A stretch of DNA of 64,000 bases from Roseimicrobium gellanilyticum (GCF_003315205.1 NZ_QNRR01000004.1:310001-374000); one strand, 5' to 3'. Positions 44,380 to 53,346 are shown, numbered from the stretch's first letter. Made by a program: numbers and translations. Notes: a model not told the origin generated them from the sequence alone.

Positions 44380-45420
44380 TCACCTCTGGAGCTCGCGCAC
44401 CATCTCCTTGAGCGTGTGAGGCCGGTGCACATTGCGGAAATACACCTCAGGACCTGCGCTCACGGAAGAGTCGAATCGTAGATTCCCCATGCCAAGCAGA
44501 GCCCGCCAGCCGCTTTGTTGCACGTCAATGGCGCGGATGTCGCGGATGCGCACTTCACGTGTGTTTCTCCCGAGCACGCCGTATTCCATCTCCACTCTCC
44601 GCGTGGTGATGAAGTAGGTGCAGGTGTAGCGATCGAGCCCCACGAAAAGCAGGACCAATCCGGCGATGGAGCTGAACAACAGCATCCACTCCATGCCGAA
44701 GTGCAGGTGGTGGGACACCACCGCGCCGGCAATGGTCAGCGCGATGCCGAGGAGTGACTTGGGATAGGCGAACCAGCTTGGATGACCCTGGTAGAGCATT
44801 TCCTCCGGCTCGCGGTCCTCCGGATAGGAGGTCTCGGCCTCGCCCAGATGGGGCCGCATCATGCCGCCATTGGGGTACCCGGGCCTCCATTCCTGTACAG
44901 GTGGGGGCATCCCGGACCCGGCAGCAGAGGCATTCAGATGCAGCGCATCCTCATCGAGCTCTTCTTCATCTTCCACGCCGTGGTCATCAAAATGATCAGG
45001 CTCGTCTTCGTCGAGACCAGGGGCGAATTCATCGTCTTCAAACGAGGCATCTTCCTCCTCCTCGTCACCTTCATCAGGATTGTTGAAGTTGTCTTCCCGA
45101 GCGGGGCGTCGCTGGGAGGGTGGGCGGAAGTCGGTCTCCGGTCGCGGCAGCGGCGTGTCCGCGCGGAATTCGTGATTGGGCGGCAATTGCGGGCGGGGGG
45201 AGGGGCCTCCGCCGCTCGTGCTCCGTCGCGGCATGTTCGTCACGTCCGGGTAGGGCATGGCCAGCAGATCGCCGAGAAGGTGGCCGTGACCCGTTTCGTC
45301 ATCCAGTACCATGTCGCTCCGACTGAGTGTGCCGGAGATGAGCATCGCGCGCAGATCGTTCTTGCTGTACACATCCTTCAGGGTGGGATGGTCCGGCAGA
45401 AAGTAGCGTGCGTTGGCCAT
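44380..45420 (-). CDS. Membrane protein with bacterial PH (bPH2/YdbS-like) domain
   Basis: The protein is 346 residues from the ATG at 45418-45420. The N-terminus (ARYFLPDHPTLKDVYSKNDL, then GTLSRSDMVLDDETGHGHLL) resembles GYF_2/DUF4339-type modules. Residues ~70-195 are a very acidic, low-complexity linker (NPDEGDEEEEDASFEDDEF). Two membrane helices follow (SLLGIALTIAGAVVSHHLHF, MEWMLLFSSIAGLVLLFVGL). Then comes the bPH2 domain (YTCTYFITTRRVEMEYGVLG, EVRIRDIRAIDVQQSGWRAL). The function of this family is not known; it may anchor or sense membrane partners. A GHL10-type gene is divergent 147 bp away. Confidence 0.8.
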   Translation of the reverse strand: MANARYFLPDHPTLKDVYSKNDLRAMLISGTLSRSDMVLDDETGHGHLLGDLLAMPYPDVTNMPRRSTSGGGPSPRPQLPPNHEFRADTPLPRPETDFRPPSQRRPAREDNFNNPDEGDEEEEDASFEDDEFAPGLDEDEPDHFDDHGVEDEEELDEDALHLNASAAGSGMPPPVQEWRPGYPNGGMMRPHLGEAETSYPEDREPEEMLYQGHPSWFAYPKSLLGIALTIAGAVVSHHLHFGMEWMLLFSSIAGLVLLFVGLDRYTCTYFITTRRVEMEYGVLGRNTREVRIRDIRAIDVQQSGWRALLGMGNLRFDSSVSAGPEVYFRNVHRPHTLKEMVRELQR

Positions 45421-45567
45421 GACAGGGCGAAGTGGGCGGGGTGCGCGGGGCAGGCGGAGTCCGGCGCGCCTATGACAAAATGCGAAACCGGCCCGCGTGT
45501 CCATCGCTTCTTCTCAAAACCAAATGCCCTTTTGCTATTGCGGCGCTTGCTGGCATCTTGCGCGCCC

Positions 45568-47043
45568 ATGTCGTCTGCCCGACTTTCGTTGATCGCGCTG
45601 TCAGTGCTGAGTCTCGCCGGAGTGTGTCCGGCGCAAGTGGAACGCCCCCCTGAGCCGCTGCGCGAGTTTCGTGGCGCCTGGGTGGCCACCGTGCGCGGCA
45701 TCGACTTTCCCTTCGAGCCCGGCGACCCGACGCCGAAACAACAGGCGGAAATCGTGGAAATCTGCAACAAGGCAGCGGCTCTGAAGCTGAACGCCCTCAT
45801 CTTCCAGGTGCGGCCAGCGGGGGACGCCGTGTACAAGTCCGACATCGAGCCCTGGTCTCCCTGGCTGACCCACGCCATGGGAAAGGCCCCGGATCCCATG
45901 TGGGACCCACTGGAATTTTTCATCAAGGAGGCGCACAAGCGGGGCATTGAACTGCACGCGTGGTTCAACCCCTTCCGCGCTCTGAGCGGCCCCAAATACA
46001 AGGGGGCGAAGAACCACATCAGCCTCACGCATCCTGAATGGTGCTGGCAGTATGGGGAGAATCTCTGGATGGATCCCGGTGAGCCCGGCGTGCGCGCGCA
46101 AAGCCTGGCGGTGATGCTGGATGTGACCCGACGCTATGACGTGGATGGCATCCACATGGATGACTATTTCTACCCGTACCCCATCCAGGAAAAGGGCGCG
46201 ACGGTGCCCTTTCCGGATGGCAGGGCCTGGAAGAAGTACCAGGACTCCGGTGGCACATTGAGCCGGTCTGACTGGCGCCGCGACAACGTGAACACCTTTG
46301 TGCGCGATCTATACGCGGGGGTGAAGCGTGAGAAGCCCTGGGTGCGTGTGGGCATCAGCCCCTTTGGCCTGTGGCGTCCCGGATATCCGGAGGGGATGGG
46401 GAAGGGGGCGCTGGATCCGTATGAGGCCCTTGCCGCAGACTCGTTGAAGTGGCTGCAGAATGGATGGGTGGACTATTTCGCGCCACAGCTCTACTGGCCA
46501 ATCGAGCAAAAGAATCTGAGCTTCATCGGCTTCTTCGACTGGTGGCTTACGCAGAATACGGCGCAGCGTCACATCTGGCCGGGGATGGCGTCTGAGCGGG
46601 TGCTGCGCGATCGACAGCCTGCCGAGATCCTGCGCCAGATCAGCCATACGCGGAACCGCATGCAATACATGCCGCCCGGGCACATCCACTGGAACTTCAC
46701 GGCCTTGAAGAAGAATCTCGGTACGCTGGCGGATCTTTGTGGGCAGCGCGCCTACCAGGACTATGCGCTGGTACCCTCCGCCTCCTGGCTGGGAAAAGAC
46801 AAGCCTGCCGCTCCGACTGTGAGAATCCAGGACGGGAAGGCTGAGTGGCAGTATGCCGACCCACGCTTCGACTCCTTCGTGAAGTGGTGGCATGTGCAGG
46901 TGTATGATGGCTCCCAGTGGATATCGCTGCGCTCCCTGCCTGTGGAGGAGCGCTCTCTCAGCTATCCCAAGGGGGCGCAGGCGATTGCGGTGCGCGCCAT
47001 CACCCGCACGGGGATTGCGGGTGAGGTGTCGGTCGCGCGGTGA
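45568..47043 (+). CDS. GHL10-type glycoside hydrolase-like protein (DUF187)
   Basis: The protein is 491 residues from the ATG at 45568, which opens a signal peptide (ARLSLIALSVLSLAGVCPAQ). The family start LREFRGAWVATVRGIDFPFE is followed by a TIM-barrel-like pattern: ALKLNALIFQVRPAGDAVYK, GIELHAWFNPFRALSGPKYK, VDGIHMDDYFYPYPIQEK, and VRVGISPFGLWRPGYP. The acidic residues in IHMDDYFYPY and the late DYFAPQLYWPIEQ are good candidates for catalysis. The family cleaves bacterial or host glycans, in some cases peptidoglycan-associated ones. The next gene is an SGNH protein 68 bp downstream. Confidence 0.85.
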   Translation: MSSARLSLIALSVLSLAGVCPAQVERPPEPLREFRGAWVATVRGIDFPFEPGDPTPKQQAEIVEICNKAAALKLNALIFQVRPAGDAVYKSDIEPWSPWLTHAMGKAPDPMWDPLEFFIKEAHKRGIELHAWFNPFRALSGPKYKGAKNHISLTHPEWCWQYGENLWMDPGEPGVRAQSLAVMLDVTRRYDVDGIHMDDYFYPYPIQEKGATVPFPDGRAWKKYQDSGGTLSRSDWRRDNVNTFVRDLYAGVKREKPWVRVGISPFGLWRPGYPEGMGKGALDPYEALAADSLKWLQNGWVDYFAPQLYWPIEQKNLSFIGFFDWWLTQNTAQRHIWPGMASERVLRDRQPAEILRQISHTRNRMQYMPPGHIHWNFTALKKNLGTLADLCGQRAYQDYALVPSASWLGKDKPAAPTVRIQDGKAEWQYADPRFDSFVKWWHVQVYDGSQWISLRSLPVEERSLSYPKGAQAIAVRAITRTGIAGEVSVAR

Positions 47044-47111
47044 CTCCGTGCCGAGGCACGTAGAGACGCATTGCTTGCGAAATGCGGCCTCTGGTGTTTC
47101 TTCGCGCGTCC

Positions 47112-48257
47112 ATGGAAGCCCCTGGTTCCGACCCGTCGACATCACCTTCGCCACCGGCATCAACAAAGGCTGGAACGAGGCGTTGGTTTGGCTCCAGTGC
47201 ATGGATAGCGCTGGGGGTGTTTGCCCTCGGGAGATTCGCGCTGGAGCCCTTGCGGGATGAGCCACACTTTGATCATCATGGCATGGATGCCTTCAACGCG
47301 ACGGAAACGTACACGCTGAGAAAGCAGCCTTCCCCGGTGAAGGTGGCCTTCTTTGGCAGCAGCCAGAGCCTCTGGGCCATCATCGCGGATGATGTGGCAC
47401 GCGAGACGGGGCTGAACCCTGCGGAGGTGCGCAACCTCTCCAGCGAGGGTGGCACGCCTTTTGACCTGTGGAATCTCATCCGGCGGAATGAGGAGCATCT
47501 GCGCGAGCTGCGTCTCGCCGTGGTGGAGGTGAATCCCTTTGTGCTGCGGCAATCCCTCGATGGTGACAGCCGTGTGCAGACGGACTTTTACCAGCATGCC
47601 ACGTTTTCGGAGCGCATGCTTCTCAAGAACCGGGCGAATCGCGTGGGCCAGATTGCGGAATGGCTGATGCCCGTGCGGTCGGTACGACATTCACTGGAGT
47701 CGGTGGTCTTGAACGTGATGGATCCTGAACCGGGCAACCCCATCTACCCATGCCCGGAGCAGCGCACTGCCCCCGCGTCTGACTGGCATGCCTGGCACCA
47801 CAAGAGCACTCTGGCCAAGGAGCGTCTCACACTTTCTCCCGATGCCGCGGCGAAACGCATGGTGGGGAACTGGCGACTCTCGAAGCTGCAGGATCACTCA
47901 CTGCGCCAAAGCCTGGACTGGTTTGTGAAGCATCGGGTACGTGTGGTCTTCCATGAGCTCCCGGTGCACCCGGAGGTAATGAAGAAGGTCCGAGAAGTGC
48001 CTGAGTACGAGGAGGGGCACGCGAAGTTCGTGGCCTACATCGAGTCCCTCAAGCCACAGCCGCTGGCACGGCTCTACACACCGGATCCGGCCGACTGTGG
48101 ATTGAAGGTGGAACACATGGCGGACCGTACGCACATCAATGAAAATGGTGCGCATCTTTACTCACGCCACATGGCGGAGAAGCTGCGCCAGTTCCTGCCC
48201 GAGCTGGATTTGGTGGACGTAGGCGGAGAGGATGCGCATGTGCGAGTGCAGCAGTAG
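47112..48257 (+). CDS. Membrane-anchored SGNH hydrolase-like protein
   Basis: The protein is 381 residues from the ATG at 47112; an ATG at 47082 would add ten residues. A Ser/Pro-rich tail leads to one membrane helix (WFGSSAWIALGVFALGRFAL). The SGNH-type nucleophile block is VKVAFFGSSQSLWAII, and the C-terminal block with Asp and His is EHMADRTHINENGAHLYSRH. The pattern fits lipase/esterase or O-acetyl-transfer SGNH domains on the outer side of the membrane. It lies just after a glycoside hydrolase gene and 1.2 kb before an AlgX-like gene on the opposite strand, consistent with modification of one polysaccharide (inference). Confidence 0.75.
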   Translation: MEAPGSDPSTSPSPPASTKAGTRRWFGSSAWIALGVFALGRFALEPLRDEPHFDHHGMDAFNATETYTLRKQPSPVKVAFFGSSQSLWAIIADDVARETGLNPAEVRNLSSEGGTPFDLWNLIRRNEEHLRELRLAVVEVNPFVLRQSLDGDSRVQTDFYQHATFSERMLLKNRANRVGQIAEWLMPVRSVRHSLESVVLNVMDPEPGNPIYPCPEQRTAPASDWHAWHHKSTLAKERLTLSPDAAAKRMVGNWRLSKLQDHSLRQSLDWFVKHRVRVVFHELPVHPEVMKKVREVPEYEEGHAKFVAYIESLKPQPLARLYTPDPADCGLKVEHMADRTHINENGAHLYSRHMAEKLRQFLPELDLVDVGGEDAHVRVQQ

Positions 48258-48269
48258 CTGCAACCTGGT

Positions 48270-48460
48270 GCGGTTTAAACAAAGTCGTGGCCTTGGATCA
48301 GGGGTGACTTGCCGCACCGCGACCAGCGGTCGCAGCCACAGTGGTACCAAGACTTACTGCCGTGGCGGATGGTTCAGGCCGCAGCTGTGGCTGCGACCGC
48401 TGGTCGCGTTTGGGGTGGCGCGCCCCAAGACGAAAATGGCTACACTGTAACTTAAACCGC
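48270..48460. repeat. Nested palindromic element (MITE-like)
   Basis: Outer 9-bp arms (GCGGTTTAA at 48270-48278 and TTAAACCGC at 48452-48460) enclose perfect 24-bp inner arms at 48318-48341 and 48385-48408 (starting CGCGACCAGC). The whole 191-bp unit is non-coding. It starts 12 bp after the stop of the SGNH gene. The nested symmetric design with defined ends resembles a non-autonomous mobile element. A copy of the other repeat family follows directly at 48466. Confidence 0.75.
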
Positions 48461-48465
48461 TCTAG

Positions 48466-48483
48466 CTCGCGAGCTACGCTGCC
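48466..48483. repeat. Half-copy of the 2616-2756 palindromic repeat
   Basis: The segment from 48466 (GCTCGCGAGCTACGCTGCC region) matches the arm of the element at 2729-2756 at nearly every position (GCTCGCGAGCTACG shared). Just as there, it abuts the stop codon of a minus-strand gene (48484). This suggests a dispersed repeat that lodges at gene 3' ends, or a shared 3' hairpin element. Confidence 0.65.
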
Positions 48484-49170
48484 TCATCGCTCGACATCGA
48501 GCACTTCAAACTTGTCCCCATGTTGGGTGAAGAGCGTGTTCCCATTGTCGGACATCGCTTTCAGCGGGACTTCGGTTCCCTCCGTGGCGGCCAGTTTCTC
48601 AAGGGCTACGGATTTGTCATGCATGCCGATGATGATGCCCTTCGTCCACGTACGTCCGGGCAGCGGTCTTCGCTTCGCATCGGCGTTCCACTTGGGGTTC
48701 CAAGTGGCGACGGCGGCATTTTCATAAACAAAAGGAACGGAGCTGCCGGGGGAGTCAGAGAGGTGCGGGGTAAACATCCAGTGGTTTTCCCCAGCCTTCA
48801 ACGCATCTACAAAATGGGGGGCAGTGCCGATTTTTCCGTCCGGCTGATAGGGACTCTGAGGGCAGCCAAAGATAAGCTCATTCTCCAAGATGCCCTCTGC
48901 GAAGAGCATCTTGAACGCTTGGTTGGATGAGGAGGAGGTTTTCTGACGGTCAGATAGTCCGTCTGGTCCTCCGCGATGATCGGAGGCGTAGGCATACACG
49001 GCAGTGATGATCTGCCGGCAATTGGAGATGCCCTGCGCAACCTCCTGCTTCTCCGCAGCCCGGTTCATGTATGCCTGGACGATGAGACCAAGCCACACCG
49101 CAGGAACCGCGACTGCGACCACGGTGACTAGATTCTCTACACGGGACGGGGTTCTCTTTTCCGCGTGCAC
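48484..49170 (-). CDS. Pilin-like/pseudopilin-type membrane protein
   Basis: The protein is 228 residues. An N-terminal membrane helix (NLVTVVAVAVPAVWLGLIVQ) is followed by an extended helix (QEVAQGISNCRQIITAVYAY) and a domain containing SPYQPDGKIGTAPHFVDALK and HWMFTPHLSDSPGSSVPFVY. The helix-then-Cys layout (ISNCRQIITAVYAYASDHRG) is that of the many verrucomicrobial 'prepilin-like' or DUF1559-related proteins, although the classic prepilin cleavage motif is missing. The function is unknown. The start at 49168-49170 is the first good ATG, and the gene ends at the half-repeat. Confidence 0.65.
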   Translation of the reverse strand: MHAEKRTPSRVENLVTVVAVAVPAVWLGLIVQAYMNRAAEKQEVAQGISNCRQIITAVYAYASDHRGGPDGLSDRQKTSSSSNQAFKMLFAEGILENELIFGCPQSPYQPDGKIGTAPHFVDALKAGENHWMFTPHLSDSPGSSVPFVYENAAVATWNPKWNADAKRRPLPGRTWTKGIIIGMHDKSVALEKLAATEGTEVPLKAMSDNGNTLFTQHGDKFEVLDVER

Positions 49171-49468
49171 GCCCGCATAAAATCAAATCGTGCGAATTTC
49201 AGCAAGGCTATTGTGCATGAATTGCTTGGATAATGGTAATTGAGTTGAGGTGAGTCTGCGTAGGCACTCTATTTAGGAGATAGCCATAGAAATGCCGGGC
49301 GTGTCCCGTATTTATGGCCCTTGGAAGATTCGCTAGAGCGGAAGGCAGCGTTACAGATAACGCTATTCAAAATGGCACTGCCCTGTACGTGCGTGACAGT
49401 GTTCCGCCGTTGAAGAAAGCTTTTGTCTCGATGGTGCAATACTTTTGGAGCCGGAGCTCCACCGCGCC

Positions 49469-51262
49469 TTATTTCACCTCTTCTGCCTTCTCCACGTAGA
49501 AGCGGGGGGCGTCAAAGGCGACGGTGTCATCCTGCAGGTTCAAGCCATGGAGTTCCTTGCGTCCGTCCCAAGGCACGAGGGTAAGCTTGTACTTCTTACC
49601 CACGGTGAAGCTGGCGGTAGGTTGCATGACCTTGTCCTTGAAGGTCCACTGAATGCCCACGATCTGCTTCGCGGCGAGTTCACCTTCGCCGACGCTGGTC
49701 ACATCATAGACGGCAGCATGCAGGGCATCGCGATAGGGGGTGCCCACCGGATCCTGGTTGGCGGATTTTTCACTGAGACTGGCTTCGACCACGATGTTGC
49801 TGGAGGTGGCAGCTACGGGAGAGGTCTCAAGAGCATCCGGGCTTTTGTTGGGATTAAACTTCACCACATCCCACTCGATGTTCGCCTGGTGCGCGGCGGT
49901 GCGGGAGAGGAGCACATCGCGCGCGGCAATCACCCAGATCACGAGTTTCTTCCCGCGCACTTGATCGTCGTGGCGTCGGGCAAACTCGCGGCGTACGCCG
50001 GTGGCGCCTTTGCCATTCTGCGCGATGACGTCGAGCGGCTGATTGAGCAGCAGGCTGAGATGCTGCGCAAAGCCCGCGCGGATGCGCTTCTCCGGCGCAT
50101 CCGGATCACCGAAGCCAATGCTCGGATCATCGAAGATGTTCGCGAAGCTATCGCCCAGGAGCACCATGGGGGCGTACTTGTCCTCCGTGCCATCACCCAC
50201 CACGCGAAGGAACTGCTCCTCCTCACCGAAGAGCGACTTTGGATTCTTCAGATCGAGCAGTTTTACCAGGTCGCCCATGCTGTCGCGGTACACACCGTCG
50301 GCGCTGGTGATGGTGCGCGCCATGGGTCGGAAGGCATTGGGGTACTTCTGCTTCACGTGGTCTGCCACCTTCTCTGCGGCCATGCGCATGGCATCGGGGG
50401 TCCAGTGAGTGTCCTGCAGCAGGAAGGCATCCTCCTTTTCCTGGGTCTGCTCAAAGGACTTGCGTGCGATGTCGCGATTGGCGGCAGTGGATTCGAGGAA
50501 GTAGAAGTTCTTGGGAGTGTTGCGGAACTTCACAAAGTCCTCCGTGAGATCCAGCACATCCACGCCCTGCTGCCGCAGTGAGTCGTAGAACTTTGCCGCG
50601 TCAGGATGCGTGATGGATTTTACCTCCAGGGAGGTTGCCACCTCTGAACTGTAGAGCATGGGCTTCAACGGCACGGGGACGAAGAGGAGCTGGATGTCGC
50701 GCTCCTTGAGCTGGGCAGCGAACTCCGTGATGCAGGCCGCGGCGGTGGGCAGCTTCGCGAGTTCGGGATCCTTCATCACGCTGAAGGGCTCGGGCTTCAC
50801 AGGACCGTACCCGGTGAGTGCCTTGAGATCCGCGTTGTAGAAGAGCCAGCCGTTCCACCCGATGTAGACCTTCTGGCTGCCTTCGGCGAACTTGTCGATG
50901 AGCCACTGCTGGGTGTTTTGCCTCATGGCCACGGCGTAGTCGGCCTGATCCAGCCCGCGTTCGAGCCAGCGGAGGTGGGAGACGATTTTCTTCTTCTCCG
51001 GATTGGGCTGGTTCGGGTCGAAGGAAGGCGGGCTGAAGACTTCGTACCAGAAGGCGCGGCGCTTCGCATACGCGGCGCCGTTTTCCTCATGCGAGGAGCG
51101 GCGCAGATGATCCAGCACGACTGGGGTGAGTACCAGCGCAAAGAAGATCACGATGATGACTGCGCAGAAGCCGCGGTTGATGGCATACACCGTGGTCTCC
51201 TTTTCCTCCGGATAAGGATTGTCAGGCACGTGCCTGGGGCTGGTGGGGGCGTCGGCGGCCAT
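49469..51262 (-). CDS. AlgX/AlgJ-like SGNH O-acetyltransferase
   Basis: The protein is 597 residues. A short cytoplasmic tail leads to one membrane helix (GFCAVIIVIFFALVLTPVVL). The AlgX/AlgJ-type SGNH domain shows KVYIGWNGWLFYNADLKALT, the DTHWTP catalytic Asp-His block, and the nucleophile MVLLGDSFANIFDD. A C-terminal beta domain (residues ~480-597, from SNIVVEASLSEK) may bind carbohydrate. In alginate systems these proteins move acetyl groups, supplied through AlgI, to the sugar polymer in the periplasm. The gene is 29 bp after the AlgI-type gene, so the pair forms an operon. Confidence 0.88.
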   Translation of the reverse strand: MAADAPTSPRHVPDNPYPEEKETTVYAINRGFCAVIIVIFFALVLTPVVLDHLRRSSHEENGAAYAKRRAFWYEVFSPPSFDPNQPNPEKKKIVSHLRWLERGLDQADYAVAMRQNTQQWLIDKFAEGSQKVYIGWNGWLFYNADLKALTGYGPVKPEPFSVMKDPELAKLPTAAACITEFAAQLKERDIQLLFVPVPLKPMLYSSEVATSLEVKSITHPDAAKFYDSLRQQGVDVLDLTEDFVKFRNTPKNFYFLESTAANRDIARKSFEQTQEKEDAFLLQDTHWTPDAMRMAAEKVADHVKQKYPNAFRPMARTITSADGVYRDSMGDLVKLLDLKNPKSLFGEEEQFLRVVGDGTEDKYAPMVLLGDSFANIFDDPSIGFGDPDAPEKRIRAGFAQHLSLLLNQPLDVIAQNGKGATGVRREFARRHDDQVRGKKLVIWVIAARDVLLSRTAAHQANIEWDVVKFNPNKSPDALETSPVAATSSNIVVEASLSEKSANQDPVGTPYRDALHAAVYDVTSVGEGELAAKQIVGIQWTFKDKVMQPTASFTVGKKYKLTLVPWDGRKELHGLNLQDDTVAFDAPRFYVEKAEEVK

Positions 51263-51291
51263 GGTATATGCAGAAAGTTTAACTCAGGGAA

Positions 51292-52758
51292 CTAGAACTG
51301 GAAATACAGGAAGGGGCTGTGACCGATGGTGAACATCATGATCACGGCGACGACGAAAAGGACGAGTCCAATGACGGCCTTCCACCAGACGAAGCGATGC
51401 AGGATGGTCTGCGTATTCGGCATGACCCACACCACGAACGCGCAGAGCAGGAACTGGTAGATCTTCACATCCGTGAGCATTTGCGCTTCCAGTAGCGCGG
51501 CGGTGGGGCCGGCCTGCACCATGCCGAACATGGTGGCCAGGAAACGCTTCGCGACCTCGAAGTTCTCCGCGCGGAAGAAGACCCAGGTGATGAGCAGGAT
51601 GAAGAAGGTGAGGATGATCTTGAGCGGCTTGGGCATCGCGCCGTAGAAGGATTTCTTCCCCATCATGCGCTCGAAGGAGAGCATAGCTCCGTGGATGGCG
51701 CCCCAGATGATGAAGTTCCACGAGGCACCGTGCCACAGGCCCCCGATGACCATGGTGAGCATGAGATTCACATAGGTGCGGGAGACGCCCATGCGATTGC
51801 CACCCAGCGGGATGTAAAGGTAGTCCCGCAGGAAGGTGGAGAGGGACATGTGCCACCGCCTCCAGAACTCGGTGATGCTGGCGCTCTTGTACGGTGAGTT
51901 GAAGTTCTCCACGAAGTAGAACCCGAGGAGCTTTGCCAGGCCGATGGCCATGTCTGAGTAGGCGGAGAAGTCGAAGTAGATCTGGAAGGCATACGCGATG
52001 ATGCCCACCCAAGCCGTCATGGTGCTGAGGCTGCCATCTCCTGCGCCGAAGGCCTGATCCGCGATGACGCCCATGGGGTCTGCGAGGAGGATCTTCTTAC
52101 CAAGACCGAAGCCGAAGCGCGTGAGGCCGAGGGCAAAGCCATCCACTGTGTGGACACGGTGACGCATCTGCTCCGCGATGATGCCGTACCGCACGATGGG
52201 ACCGGCTACGAGGTGGGGGAAGAGCGAGACAAAGCAGGTGAAGTCCAGAAACGACTCGGCCGGCTTTGCGTGCCCGCGGTAAAGGTCCACGCAGTAGCTC
52301 AGGCTCTGGAATACATAGAAGGAAATGCCCGCCGGGAGGACGATATTCCGGAAAAACTCCGGCACCGTGACGTGGCCCCAGCCCATCCAGTCAGACACAC
52401 CCTGGATGCTCTCCACCCCGAAGGCGGTGTACTTGAAGAAGGCGAGCGCGGCGAGATTCGAGACGACGGAGAGCACCATGCCGAGCTTCTTCCGCGCGTG
52501 CACCTGGGCGTCCGTGGCGCCCTTTTCGCGGAGTTTCTCCGCGTTGACGATCATCTTCCCGAGGTTGTAGTCCAGGGCGGTGGTGCCCAGCATGAGCAGG
52601 ACGAACCACGGATTGTGCCAGCCGTAGAACACCATGCCCATGCACGTGAGGAAGAGGTGCCGGGAGGTGATGCTCGTCTTCGCGGCGAGCATGCCGTAGT
52701 AGCCCGCCAGCACGAGCGGCAAGAAGAAGAAAATGAAGATGTGCGAACTGAAAACCAC
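51292..52758 (-). CDS. AlgI-like MBOAT O-acyltransferase
   Basis: The protein is 488 residues from a GTG at 52756-52758, where the family normally begins (MVFSSHIFIFFFLPLVLAGY). It has about ten membrane segments and the MBOAT motifs FWRRWHMSLSTFLRDYLYIP and GLWHGASWNFIIWGAIHGAM, the latter holding the invariant His. AlgI-type MBOAT proteins pass acetyl groups across the inner membrane to an AlgX/AlgJ-type partner. The next gene encodes that partner. No polymer synthase or exporter is present in the window, so the modified glycan is unknown; alginate is unlikely without alg8/alg44. Confidence 0.92.
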   Translation of the reverse strand: MVFSSHIFIFFFLPLVLAGYYGMLAAKTSITSRHLFLTCMGMVFYGWHNPWFVLLMLGTTALDYNLGKMIVNAEKLREKGATDAQVHARKKLGMVLSVVSNLAALAFFKYTAFGVESIQGVSDWMGWGHVTVPEFFRNIVLPAGISFYVFQSLSYCVDLYRGHAKPAESFLDFTCFVSLFPHLVAGPIVRYGIIAEQMRHRVHTVDGFALGLTRFGFGLGKKILLADPMGVIADQAFGAGDGSLSTMTAWVGIIAYAFQIYFDFSAYSDMAIGLAKLLGFYFVENFNSPYKSASITEFWRRWHMSLSTFLRDYLYIPLGGNRMGVSRTYVNLMLTMVIGGLWHGASWNFIIWGAIHGAMLSFERMMGKKSFYGAMPKPLKIILTFFILLITWVFFRAENFEVAKRFLATMFGMVQAGPTAALLEAQMLTDVKIYQFLLCAFVVWVMPNTQTILHRFVWWKAVIGLVLFVVAVIMMFTIGHSPFLYFQF

Positions 52759-52926
52759 GCGCTGTGTTTAGCCGGGGTCGGCGTGGGGGTCAAACGGGGG
52801 ATGCGGGGCGGAAAGGGTGGGGTGATCCGGGGATTTCGCACAGAAAGGCGGTGACCACAGGACGTGGAGGAGGGGTGGGTGCTCGATGTTGGTCTCCAAC
52901 CGCCACGCCCCATCCGCCTATAGAAA

Positions 52927-53346
52927 TTACCTTTCCTCCGCGAACCCATCCCAGAACCTTGCCGCGCGGTCGTAGGCTTCCTGATCGCTCGCGAGAGCAA
53001 AGGAGCTGACGTGATGCAGCCAGTCTGCCACCACACGACGCTGGCGCTTCGTGAGACAGGCAAATTCTCGAATGGCTTCCTCCCGCTTTGCCGTCGGCTT
53101 CTCACCAACTTCAAGATAGTAGAGCACCATGAAGTCATCGAATTGCTCATTCCCCACAAGGATGTCGATCAGCACGTCGCCCAGCAGACCCCGGGTACTG
53201 GAGAGGGCGAATCGACACAATTTGCTGCGCAACGGGCCAATATTGGCGTCGACCTTCTTCGGGATGCCTCCACGATATGCCTCCACAGGGAAGCATTCTT
53301 GGATTTCAAGAATCAAAGCCTTGTCCGCTTCACTCAACGGTTTCAT
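52927..53346 (-). CDS. Small cytoplasmic helical protein of unknown function
   Basis: The protein is 139 residues with no signal peptide. It is largely helical: SEADKALILEIQECFPVEAY, LRSKLCRFALSSTRGLLGDV, AIREFACLTKRQRRVVADWL, LASDQEAYDRAARFWDGFAE. It has the look of immunity- or SMI1-adjacent small proteins, but no specific family is recognised and no toxin gene is close. It is flanked by the MBOAT gene (169 bp) and a membrane-anchored protein gene (79 bp). Confidence 0.6.
   Translation of the reverse strand: MKPLSEADKALILEIQECFPVEAYRGGIPKKVDANIGPLRSKLCRFALSSTRGLLGDVLIDILVGNEQFDDFMVLYYLEVGEKPTAKREEAIREFACLTKRQRRVVADWLHHVSSFALASDQEAYDRAARFWDGFAEER

Noticed and set aside
48270-48460. Possible CRISPR repeat
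   Set aside because: The arms are inverted, not direct, there are no regular spacers and no cas genes are in the window.
43954-49170. A type IV pilus or type II secretion operon (two pilin-like proteins)
   Set aside because: The two genes are apart, on opposite strands, lack the usual prepilin cleavage motif and have no assembly ATPase or secretin near them.
49445-50581. A 378-codon plus-strand frame opposite the AlgX-like gene
   Set aside because: The SGNH motifs on the minus strand are intact; the plus-strand product has no family features.
49469-52758. A complete alginate biosynthesis locus
   Set aside because: Only acetylation functions (AlgI- and AlgX-like) are present. The polymerase (alg8/alg44), exporter and epimerase genes are missing, so the polymer cannot be called alginate.
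52927-53346. Immunity protein of a toxin-immunity pair
   Set aside because: No toxin gene or secretion signal-bearing partner lies next to it; the helical composition alone is not evidence.
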